Assembly (NCBI RefSeq): GCF_015832195.1
Contig: NC_052033.1
Coordinates: forward strand, 1,736,001 to 1,800,000
Direction: 5' to 3'
Source: Motacilla alba alba
Lineage: Eukaryota; Chordata; Aves; Passeriformes; Motacillidae
Length of the DNA: 64,000 nt
A model generated the notes under the pieces. The model did not search any database. It saw nothing but the letters and a program-made list of their open reading frames with translations, and was not told where the DNA came from. Below, piece by piece: positions 20,836-57,225 of this stretch (positions are counted from its first letter, which is position 1; each line of letters opens with the position of its first letter). A program made the position numbers and the translations under genes.

Positions 20836-21228
20836 GCTCCCCGTTCACCCTCCCTGCAGCGCTGAGCTGCCGGCACGGCCCGGCGCGAGGGTGGCAGAGC
20901 CTTCCTCCCACTCAGGAACCCCCTCCTTCCGTAGCAATAGGTCTTGGGGGGCGTGGAGCTCATCCCCTCGCTTGCCCCCACGCTTAGCTTTACCCCTGGG
21001 GACAGCCACCAGTGCTGTTCCGAAAATGAGCCACAAGCCCCAGCAGGTACTCGGTGCCGGCGAGACGCCAGCGTGTTTTATCCCGGTACGAGGTCCCGGC
21101 CCCCAGGCGGCTGCGCCGGCACAGCCCCGTCCCCTCCCCGGCTCGGACGCACACGGTGGCATTGCTGCGTCCCCGCCCCGGAGCCAGTGCCACCCCCCAG
21201 GGAGGGTCAGGACCAATAGATCTAATAC

Positions 21229-21234
21229 AATAAA
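21229..21234 (+). terminator. SPHK1: Polyadenylation signal AATAAA (proximal), SPHK1
   Basis: Canonical hexamer about 395 bases after the stop codon, within a local AT-rich stretch. Confidence 0.6.
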
Positions 21235-21305
21235 CCGACTTTTTAAAGAATGTTTCTACCCAAAGCTTCCTGTAGAAGCGGAGTTTATTCTTGTGAGAAA
21301 TGCAA

Positions 21306-21311
21306 AATAAA
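21306..21311 (+). terminator. SPHK1: Polyadenylation signal AATAAA (distal), SPHK1
   Basis: Canonical hexamer followed 15 bases later by a genomic run of 28 A. It is the last signal before the intergenic DNA. Confidence 0.6.
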
Positions 21312-21325
21312 TATCTAGCGTTTGC

Positions 21326-21353
21326 AAAAAAAAAAAAAAAAAAAAAAAAAAAA
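21326..21353 (+). repeat. A28 tract immediately after the SPHK1 polyadenylation signal
   Basis: Twenty-eight consecutive A on the plus strand, placed where a cleavage site would be expected. It is seen directly in genomic sequence. It may cause internal priming in cDNA data. Confidence 0.85.
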
Positions 21354-23470
21354 TTCCTTCCTGGGTTTTGAATCCGAGCTCACGGCTGCCCTCAGGGGTT
21401 GGGCTCACCCTCGGCACACGCTCCGCAGGACAGTTCAGCTCAGCGCCGCAGCCCTTCGCTCCCCGACAGCCTGACGGGAGCAGCGCGGAGCCAGGGCCCC
21501 GCGGTGCTCCCAGGGGAGGTGCTGGGGATGCGGGACACGGCATTGCTGCCACCACCCCCCCCCATTCTCGGGGTGCAGCGATGCCTCCCTGCTCCGCCTC
21601 TTGTTGGGGCGGATCGTATCCAAGGAGCTCAGCCCTGCGGTGACACCTGGGGACATCCTGAGGAAAGTTCGGTGCCTCTGAGGACTCATGGAAGAGGTTC
21701 AAGGAGCGGTCGTTTGGCTTTCTGCCTGCAGCAGGGGCCTTTTGGGGGACCCTCGCATCCCTTTTCTCGGGCTGCCCGGGCCAGCTGGAGCCCTGCTACA
21801 GGCCCCGGCCCTGGGGCTTGCCTGGGGGGGATTACTCAGCCTCTTTGATATAAAATTGCAGTAATTAAACCTCATTTTCAGCGCTCAAGTACAAAGCAGA
21901 AGAGTAAACAGTGGTGGCTGTTTGCATTTGTTCAACTGCAAACTATGCAATTAGGACGGCAGATCCGAGAAAGAAGAGCACGATTGTCCTCCCCCCACGG
22001 CCTCACTCGCTCATGGAGAGGAGTCCTGTTCCCGAGCCAGCAGGGCAGGCAGCAGCTGGGAACCACCTCCCAAAATAAAGTTATTTCCCCCGTGGCATCG
22101 GGCCAGGTGTAAAAACAGGCTGAGCAATAACTCTCCAACCCTGCTGAGCCGCTGGAGGGAGAGCCCGTGGCAGGGGATGCGCTCCGAGCTCTCGCTGTCT
22201 GTCACCGCACACGGGGCAGCAGAGCGGAGCCGTTCGGGCTCACGGCCCCTGAAAGGCTCCCCGCAGGCTCCTCCGGGGTCCTGTGCGGCTCCCAGCAGCA
22301 GGTTGGCCGGGATCTGCCCTCCCTTTCCCGGGTTTCGCTGCGCAGCTCTGCCATCACCCATCTGCTTCCAAAACCTGTTGGACGGGGAGCCCCCGGCCCT
22401 CCTCCCGCACAGCCCCTCGCTCCTCGGGCCGGGGGAGGGGGCAGAGGGTGCTGCGAACAACGCCAGCACACCCAGAGCCTGCCCGGGTCGGGCACCGGCA
22501 CCTCGAGCTGTGTTATTGAGGGTTTTCTGGGCAGTCAGGACTTGGTGGAGCAAAGGAGAGATCTTGACTCCATTTCAGAAGGCTGGTTTATTATATGATG
22601 ATATATATTACATTAAAAAAGACTACACTATAACTGTACTACAAGGAACAGAGAGAAAAGAATCATCAGAAGGCGAGACAGGAATAGAAAGGAATGAATA
22701 ACAAAGTTCTGTGACTCCCAGAGAGTCCGAGAGCTGCTGCCTCCTCGATTGGCCACCAAGTAGAAACATCCCACACTGACCACTCGAGGAAGCACCTGCT
22801 GCATCCCACAGCAGCAGATCACAAATTGTTTACACTTGAAGCTGAGGCCCTTCAGCTTCCCAGAAGAAGAAAATCCTAACAAAGGGATTTGCACAAAATA
22901 TTACAGCCACAGAGCTGCTCCTGCAGGGAGGACCCCCAAGGGGACGAAATCTGAGTCAGGACTCCCGACTCCATCACTGCTCCAGATTCCAGCAGCACCC
23001 GGCAGGCACCGGCCACGGCCGTGTCCAGCCTCATCTGTCACACACTCACCTGAGTGCCGAGGGAGGGACAGGGCAGAGCTCCCAGGGCCAGGCTGGGGGG
23101 CTGCGAGAGGTTTTCTTTTTGCCTGAGCCTGGCCATGAGCCCCGGGGCCACCAGAAGCTGCGCTGGGGCACGCACTGAGCCACCCGCAAGCACCAGGCAC
23201 AGCAAGGAGCACAGAAAACAAAGAATCCCAGCCTGACAGATGCCCTCTGTACATCAGAGTCTTGGGGAACAGTTTATGGAGAGCCACAGAGGCAGCCCCT
23301 CCCTGCCTGGATCCCTCTGGCCTCACCGGCCTCGGCTTCAGCCAGCGGGACCCTGTCCAGCGCCGAGGCTGGCACAGGGATGTGCTGGAGAGGGGCAAGT
23401 GCCAGAGGAGTGGCAGGGGGTGGTGGGGGAAAGAAAGAGCCAACTCACAGATCTACTCACAGAGGCAAAA
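21354..23470. other. Intergenic region between convergent SPHK1 and UBE2O
   Basis: This region holds GC-rich sequence with no recognised gene, a short AT-rich block at about 21840-21960 of unknown meaning, and a complete solo LTR at 22511-22911. Confidence 0.6.
22511..22911 (-). mobile_element. Solo LTR of an endogenous retrovirus (ERVK-like) with 6-bp target duplication
   Basis: The element runs from TGTTATT to GCCACA on the plus strand, so it has the TG...CA ends of an LTR. It is flanked on both sides by the perfect 6-bp direct repeat GAGCTG (22505-22510 and 22912-22917). A 6-bp duplication is typical of ERVK-class integrations. An AATAAA on the minus strand (TTTATT at 22587-22592) lies in the right third, which fits a minus-strand LTR with its polyadenylation signal. 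No internal viral genes are present, so it is a recombination product of a full provirus. Confidence 0.85.
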
Positions 23471-23495
23471 TTTAATGGCAAGTCATCTTCCCTCC

Positions 23496-23501
23496 TTTAT
23501 T
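23496..23501 (-). terminator. UBE2O: Polyadenylation signal AATAAA (distal, minus strand), UBE2O
   Basis: TTTATT on the plus strand. It lies 160 bases beyond the first signal and gives a cleavage site near 23470-23485. Confidence 0.5.
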
Positions 23502-23655
23502 ACACCTTGGTTAGCCAAACAAAAAAAAATCTGCAGGTAAAAAAAGTTTTAATGGTCACACAGCACTTTATACATATATCATAAGCAACCAAGCATCCAC
23601 ATCTGCACGTGAACGACACACCTCTAAGCATGGCCTCAATAGTCAGGTTTGTTTT

Positions 23656-23661
23656 TTTATT
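23656..23661 (-). terminator. UBE2O: Polyadenylation signal AATAAA (minus strand), UBE2O
   Basis: TTTATT on the plus strand, in an AT-rich context. First canonical signal downstream of the UBE2O stop. Confidence 0.5.
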
Positions 23662-26456
23662 CATTAAATACTGTACAGAATCAAGGCTACAAACTGATTT
23701 TGTAATGTTTCTTCCCCCTCCCCAGCACTTAAAACAGTTACAGGCTGCTCTCATTTGTACATCACACAGTCGTGTAGCCAGTTTTAAGGCTAACAATATG
23801 CATCATGCTTTGGCTTTTTTTGTGTGTTTTTAAATTTTTTTTTAAGGTTTTAGCCTTTTAAATTTTGTTACCCTTAAATATTACATACATACACAAAAAA
23901 TTACATAGCTGCAGTGTGCTCACCACCAACCTCATCACCCAGGAGCTTCACATTATCAAAAGCTTTAGAAAATTTGTAAACCTCTGTGCACGCTTGGGTT
24001 TGGGACAGCTGCAGAGAGCGAGCGGTGCCGGGGGCAGCAGTGTCCCCTTCCAGAAGGCCAACATCCACCTCCTCAGAGGGAGCCCAGCCTGTGCAAAAGC
24101 TCTTGTGTAGGATCAGAGACTTTTTGGGCAAAGAGGAGGACGTGGTGCCTGCCCTGTGAGATGAGAGCTGCAGAGTAAAGGAGGGGAAAAGGGGAACTCA
24201 ACAGCTCCTCCATCTGCAGTGGGTTTCTCCCTCCCTCCCTCCCTGGTCCTGTGGGTCATGGGGCAGCCACGGCCCGGCTCTGGGGACAGAGGGTGTCAGT
24301 GTCTGGATCACTGTGGATGCGCCTGGACTCATCCTCTGCCTGTTCTTCCCCTGCCCTGGAGCAGTGGCCTCACCTCTTGCCCCCAGCCCTCTGAGACACT
24401 CCATGCTCTGCTCAAAGGGTTCCACCCGCTCCCGAACGTGGCCGTGGCTCCAGCTGCAGCCTGCCCTGCCCCACCCACGGCTCCCAGCTCCTCTCTGCAC
24501 CCCAGACCAGCACCTGCCCGACTTCCCACTGCCAGGGAGGGCTCCTTGAGCGGGGCTGGAGCTGCTGCAGATGCTGCACCCAGAGAGCAGTGTCTGGAGA
24601 GCTCTGCAGCACAGGTCTTCATCACAGCCAAGCCCTGCATCCTCTGGAGCACCAGGAGGAGGAGGATGTGTCTTCCAAAAATCCTAGTGGTGGATGGGGA
24701 CATGAGAAGGGCTTTGTGCAGCCAGCCCCTGGCTCAGGAGCATCATGGGGGCAGCAGTAAAGAATCGGGAGCTGGGGGGTGGATTTGGGCTGTTGGGTGC
24801 AGCCCTTGGTGTTTCCGGGAGCAAAAAGCACTGCACCAACGTGCTGGGACCCTCCCGCTGTTCTCCGTTCAGAACTGCAGCCACACTGAGCAAGAGCAGA
24901 AGCAAAGGAGAGCTTTGGCTCCATCCTTACCTCTGGCAGAGCCATCTGCTCAGCCTGACTCCTCCCTGGGAAGCCTGGCACCACTGCCTCGCTGTGCAGC
25001 TGGAAGGACTCTCCCTGACAGACCGTGCTCCCCGTGGATGCTACGTGGGTGCCTCTCCAATGCCTGAGCACTGGGCAAAGGCAGCAGGGCGGCAGCGTGA
25101 CCGCCCAGCCCCAAGTGAAGGTGTGTGCAGACTGGACCAGAGGCCTCAGGGAGGGGACTCGACCAGGGGACTCTGGCAAGTCACTGCTTCAAAGTGCTCG
25201 TGGTCATCAGCTCAGGCTGTGAAACACAGGCTGCCCTCACCAGCTGCTTCACTGAGTGTCCAGCGGCAGCGTGGCTGGGAGCAGGGAGAGGAAGCGCTGT
25301 GCCCACAGTGCTGCTGGCCACAACCAGGCCACCGTGGGAAACAGCTGGCAAGGGAAGGAGCTGATAACAGCCCAGACCAGCTGCTGCAACAGTGCAGGGA
25401 CCGGCACAAACTGCTGCTACCACAACAGGGCCTCGCCATGACCCCGGCTCCCACGGCTCCTGAACACCCATGTGCAGCTGGATGAGGGAGCAGCAGCCAC
25501 ACCAGGCTCATCCAGAACTACAACAGGCCCCAGGATCACTCGCTGCTGCCTGCCTGAGTGAGGCCGGGATCCAGGGTGGGGGTAGTGCTGTGTGACAGCC
25601 GGGATGGCTGGGAACAAAAGATACGGATTCCTAAGCAAGTAACAAGGGCAGAGCCTTGAATCCCATGTATTTCTAGAAGACAGGCATGCATGGTGGGGAA
25701 AGGGAAGTTTGCCTCACTCTGGAGAAAAAGAAGTGGGGATGGCTAGACTCGCCTCCAGGAGACTGACCTGGAAGTTGCAGAACTGCACGGGAAGCCTGCA
25801 GCACTCCCAGGGCAGCACAAGTGCCAGTGCAGAGCTTTGGCCCTGCCTACCAATCCCAACTGGAAGAACCTTGTAGCTATGGGTGAACAACTAAGACTAG
25901 AGCAACTCCGTATGGTGTAGACAACTCCAACGCAAACACAATCCAATGTCTAAGTACAGATAAGCTGGGGTAGACTTCATAGAACCCATGGGAACGCTGA
26001 GAAAAATAAAAGACTGGAAGGGCATTGCCCTTCATTTCCAGAAACTACAGCAATCCCTTCTCCTGGCTGGAACCCCACCAGAACAAACTGCTGGGTGTGG
26101 AACTGGGTGGGAAGAGTCCTTGTGTGGAAAGGTGCCCCAAGATGAAAGTGCAGAGGGAACGTGGCTGCAAGACTGCTTCTGTGCAGGTCTCAAATCTTAC
26201 CATTGCAGGGTCAAACTCGCAAGAAGAGCACGTACGTGGGACAGGGGGAAGGAAGAGGGGTTGGGGGAAAAGAGTTACTCATGCTTAAACAACCTTTCCT
26301 CAGAGGAGCAGTCAGGCCTACCACCTTCTCTGGAACAAACCAAGCTGAGGAAGAAAAGCTGGAAGGAGAAGCCAGTTGATTGATAACAGCATTTGCCAAT
26401 TTACTTTCTGCTGCTTTCCCTTCTCCCCTGCACCTGCCTGTCCCTAACCTGATGGT

Positions 26457-52481
<26,025 letters not shown>

Positions 52482-52486
52482 CTAAG

Positions 52487-52502
52487 GAGAGAGAGAGAGA
52501 GA
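52487..52502. repeat. (GA)8 microsatellite forming the splice tract of UBE2O exon 2
   Basis: Eight GA units on the plus strand, read as (TC)8 in the transcript, lie five bases upstream of the exon 2 acceptor. Confidence 0.85.
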
Positions 52503-54367
52503 CTGGCTTTAGTGATGACCCCAGATGATACTCAGTCAGAAATAACATGACAAATACAAATGCACAGTATCCCAATCCTCCAGACTGAGGAGGATTGCAG
52601 TGGAGGATGCTGAGGCACTTCCATACACAGAGTTAATCCCCTTGGCACAGTTGCAAAATCCAGTTGACAGATCTGACATAAGCAACCAGGGGATCCATCC
52701 ATGACTGTGCTCTAAGTCAGCAGACACATCAAAAAGGGTGCAGACATTGACTCATTCATCCCCTCAAGTCTCCCTCTCCTCTTCCTCTGCCTGCACCACG
52801 CATCATTTCCTACCCACATCCAGTCTATGTAGAAGAGAAGACAGAAGACACACAAAGCAACACATCACACCACAGTTCTGTGGCTCATCCTGCATGCTCT
52901 TCACCCAGGATACACCCAAATATCTGTGGAGAGTCTGTTTGGCTTGGGACACATAAAGCAAGTACAGTACAGTACAGTAAAAGTCTTGGCTGGCAGGGGA
53001 ATAGGTGACAAATAGGTGACAAATCCACTGCAGCAAGAACTTGTCTTGGAAAAAAAAAGGAAAAGAAATGGCTGTTTGTACACTTAAAACTCTCAGGTAA
53101 CAAAACATCAGTAAGACCATGGATAAAGTCAAAGCACTGCTTACTTCAGCTCCTGCTAAAGCACTTGCTGACAAAAACCTTGTTCTGGCAACAAAGGATG
53201 TGGTTGGACCATCCTTACGTACCCTACAGCAGCTCACACAGACCTGTGGGCACCAGGAGTGCTCCTGGAGAGGGAATGGATCACTTGATGAATCTCCAGT
53301 GATCAACCAAGTGATGTCCTCCCAAAAGTGGCCCTTCATCCAGCTGTTTCTGGGGCCTCAAGACTACTTGGAGGCTATTTCATTAAGTGTTTTCAACAAG
53401 CTTAAAACTACAAAATGCAGCTGCCATCAAATGCACTGGAATGCTACCTGAGGGATGATGTCCAAGGGGAGGCCACAAGACTGAACTCCAATTTCAGGCT
53501 TGCTCAGCCTCCCAGTAACTCAGCTAAAATCTCCCTCTGCTGAACAGGGGAGCCTCATCTGCATTTCAGTGGCCCAGAAGTTATTTGCATTGGTACATCA
53601 CGGAGCCCTGCAAACACACTCATTACACACCCTGTGCTCTGCAAAGTGCCTCATGAATGCACCATCAGGGACAGAGTCTCTCTCACATGTCACTTTCAGA
53701 ACCAGCCTTGCCAGTGCTGCTGCTGCATTCCTGACTTTTCCTTGTTCATCCCAGCCTGAACTCCACTGTGCTCTGTCAGCATTTCATCCTAACCCACTCC
53801 CTGTCTTACAGCCTGCTTTACTAAATTAGACAAATCTATAATCCAAGAACAGGATCTGGAATCAAACCAAAGCACCTGAGTATTTATCATCTTCTTGACT
53901 GTGTGTTTCAGTAAGAGGGGAAGAGACCCAGCCAGGTAGGCTTTTAGACCCAACTTCTGGAGTCAGAACCACACTGGAGTGGGAAACCTGAAGCCCACAG
54001 CACATTTCCAGATTGTAGAAGTGTTTTCACTGCCTCCCACATCCCACTGTGGTATATAGATAGACATCAATTTTTATACAGCTTTCTAAAATTATTTGTT
54101 AAAGTAAGTACTGTATAGGCAGCTTTTTAAAATCCAGAATCAGGCTGCAACATTTACATTCCAGTAAGTACTCAAGCATGAGCAGCAGTTTGGTACTGTA
54201 ACTGAAGTATTCTCACTGCACAGCTCCAAGTGTATGATGATACTTTCATTTCAAAATGCATTAGGGCTTAAATTGATGCATTATGTTTCAACACATCACT
54301 CAGCCATACTGTTCCCTATGATGCAGCCTCTAAAGAACCCAGATCATCAAGATGATTTGATGTTACC

Positions 54368-54391
54368 CAGCAGCAGCAGCAGCAGCAGCAG
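54368..54391. repeat. (CAG)8 microsatellite in UBE2O intron 1
   Basis: Eight uninterrupted CAG units on the plus strand, transcribed as CUG in the UBE2O pre-mRNA. Confidence 0.9.
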
Positions 54392-56849
54392 CAATATCTT
54401 TGGGTTAGTCAATGCTGGTAAATCACAGAAGCTGTCAATCAGCAGCATTCCCATTTTGTGATCCTTCCTCAAGAATATAATCATGCCAATTCTTCCCAAA
54501 GCAAAGCATAAAACTTCCTCTACAGGGGGACTATATTTAACCTATTTTCAGGTCTCTTGGCTTTTAAAGGCAGCACTATTTTCAGCTTCATGTGCCAGAC
54601 CCACCTGCCTCAGTGGCATGAAAAACCAAGCCAAGGAGCAGGCAGACTGCCAGCATCAACAATAAATACTTCACAGGTCTGTCATGTCAGAAAAGACTCA
54701 AAACCCACAAGAAACCCAACCAGAGTGAGCTGGAATGGCTGCTGAATACAACAGTTCAGTGATTCCTCCTGTCCTCTGTCACACCCAGAGCAATGTGATC
54801 ATCAACTGATGGACAGGCCCCTCCCTCAGCACTGAGGGAATTCTGTTGCAGAAGCACTTTTAAAATAGGTCCTCACAGTTGCTATATTTACTTCTGTGAA
54901 AGTCAGTATTAACATGGCTGGGTTTCTGTTCTAGCCATGTGCTTCAGTAATAGCCCCAAGAATGAGAAAGAGCAGTTTCCCAGTGATGCTCTGAGGAATC
55001 CTATGCTCCTGTATGCCAAGCTGAGCTCCCTCCTCAAATGCAAGATGTGTTTTGTGCTGCTTTTGAAAAAATAAATTCACTATTACAATTGTTAAATAAG
55101 GCAAACCAAAGACACTCATCACTACACCCACATTTTACCCTGGAGTGAAAAGGGTGCCACACCCAGCATGGGGTCAGTTATGTTCCTTAGGGCTTTGACT
55201 GCAAAAAAGTGGCAGAACAGCTCTGGCCCCCATTTATTTCCTTTGCTATTCAGGTGCTCTTGGTGCTCAGCACTCAATCAGAGCCTGAGCTCCACGGCAC
55301 ATTTACTAATCAAAAGGCAGCAGCTGCAATCTGGAGAACACCTGATACTTTAGCAGGGAGGATGATGCTCTCAAACCACACACAGCAGGAGGAGTACACA
55401 AATTCTGATTTTCTGCATGGAGAACAAGCACCAAAAGGACCACATTCTCCTCAGCTGAGTCATCTCACCTCAAAGAAAATAAGGGAGCCATCAGGGCTCA
55501 CACCTGGAACTGGGAGAGGACAGACACTTCCACTGAACATTAGCTCATTAAGCCTTCGGAGCTTTCTGCTTTCATCCACTTGCCTAATATTTTATTACAA
55601 ACTTGTCATTTGAAACAAAATTTTGTGGTTTGGATCTTGTTTGTTTAAACTAACAGCAGAGGTTGAGAGAGATGTCTGTGACAGAAAACTGGATTCTCAC
55701 TTTAGCAAACAATTTGGCAGTGAGGTGCAAACATCCCCAGGCAGGGGTGGGCTAAACTCCCACTGTAACTCTCTGGGCTTAATCTCTCAACTCCCTTGAA
55801 CAAATGCAGGATATAGTGCCAATTTTCCTCTCCAACAGCTCCCTGCCGACAAGAGCTCAAAACCAGAACAATTTACTTTGATGATCTGGACTAGCCACAA
55901 ATGCCAAATACTGTGGCAGGTAAATAAGCAGCAATCACTTCTGAAGTTCAGTGGCAGATAATATAGGAGTTGCTGGGATTGATACAGGGACAAGCAGCCC
56001 TGGGTGGTGTGAATCCAAATAAACAGAGTACTGGAGATACTCAGTAGTGGCTGAAATCCCTGGTCTCTCTCTCTGCATAATTAAAGCAGAGCTCAAATTC
56101 ACTAATTAGCAATTTATGTTTGTTTGTAACATCACTGGTACCCTGCAGTGGACAAAACCACTTCCACACAGGCTCCAGCTACCGGTGTCACCATCCCTCA
56201 GAATGTTTTATCCAACAAAGGAGAAAGGACAACTCGTTCATGCTTACTGCCAGCACATCCCTTCCTTTCCTATTCCCACAGTTTCTCTGCTGCATGGGGC
56301 AGGAGTCTTGGTGTTTACTTCAGGAGAAACAGAAGGTGGTAATTCTGCCTGCAATCAGCATTTTGGTTTGCTACTGCCACACTGTGCTGCAGGTAAACAA
56401 TATTGTCAACAGGAGGTAGGGATGAAAAAACTGTCCCTTGCTCCAACCATCCCAAGAACAGAAGCTGGGGACAAGTTTAAACCCAGACAGGAGCTTGAAT
56501 GCATCAACACACAGTCGTTGGTTGTTTAGTCTCAAACATGCCAGGACACACCTCCCATCAGAAGGGCTGACTGCTGAGCTGCATGCAGGTTCATCCCACA
56601 CTGGGACACCAGGAAGGACAGGCGACCCTGGCACTGAGACTCAACACTCAGCTACACACAGATGTGGGAGCACACCTTCCACCTGGATCAGTCATGGCTT
56701 TACGTGGATTTACAGCTGCATTTCTGCTCAGCTGCCCAGCAACAGAGAGCACCCTGGCTGTGGGAGAGGGCACCTGATGCAGTATAATGCCTGCCAATGC
56801 CAGCTCCCTGTGTTAAAGTTCATGCTTGGCCAGCGCTGTCTCAGATTCT

Positions 56850-57225
56850 GGAGCAGCTGAGGGAGCTGGGCAGGCTCAGCCTTGAGAAAAACAGGCTCAG
56901 GGGGATCTCTTCCTTCTCTGCAACTCTCTGATAGAAGCTGTAGCCAGGTGGGGGTCAGGCTCTTCTCCAAAGTAAGAAGACCAGAAGAAGCAGCCTCACA
57001 TTGTGCCAGGAGAGCTTTAGACTGGATATTAGGAAAAATTTCTTCATCAAAAGGGCTGTCAAGCACTGGCACAGGCTGCCCAGGGAAGTGGCAGTCATCA
57101 TCCCTGGAGGGACTTAAAAGATGTGCAGCTGTAACACCTGGGGACATCATCTAGTGGTGGGTTTGGACGCTGAGTTAATGGTTGAACTCAAAGGTCTTTT
57201 CCAACCTAAAGAACTGCAGTGGCTG
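56850..57225 (+). mobile_element. CR1 LINE 3' fragment
   Basis: Sense-orientation CR1 tail. It starts with 'gagggagctgggcaggctcagcc' type sequence near 56860, followed by 'tagactggatattagg' near 57018, 'gcccagggaagtggcagt' near 57077, and 'aggtcttttccaacct' near 57192. It is longer than the copy at 285 and sits antisense to UBE2O. Confidence 0.88.

Larger units (their letters stand above)
20836..21325 (+). other. SPHK1: SPHK1 3' untranslated region
   Basis: GC-rich sequence after the stop turns AT-rich at its end. Two AATAAA signals, at 21229-21234 and 21306-21311, mark likely ends. The implied 3' UTR is roughly 415-490 bases. Confidence 0.7.
23470..26456 (-). other. UBE2O: UBE2O 3' untranslated region (inferred extent)
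   Basis: No minus-strand AATAAA or ATTAAA is seen between the UBE2O stop (26457) and about 23.66 kb. The first good signals are at 23656-23661 and 23496-23501. This implies a 3' UTR of about 2.8-3.0 kb. Its distal 400 bases (23.5-23.9 kb) are AT-rich with T/A runs and repeated TGTATGTA, unlike the GC-rich proximal part. The extent is inferred from signals alone. Confidence 0.5.

Noticed and set aside
24219..25485. Two long plus-strand open frames opposite the UBE2O 3' UTR
   Set aside because: GC-rich sequence with no domain, no Kozak or splice support, and overlap with each other in different frames.
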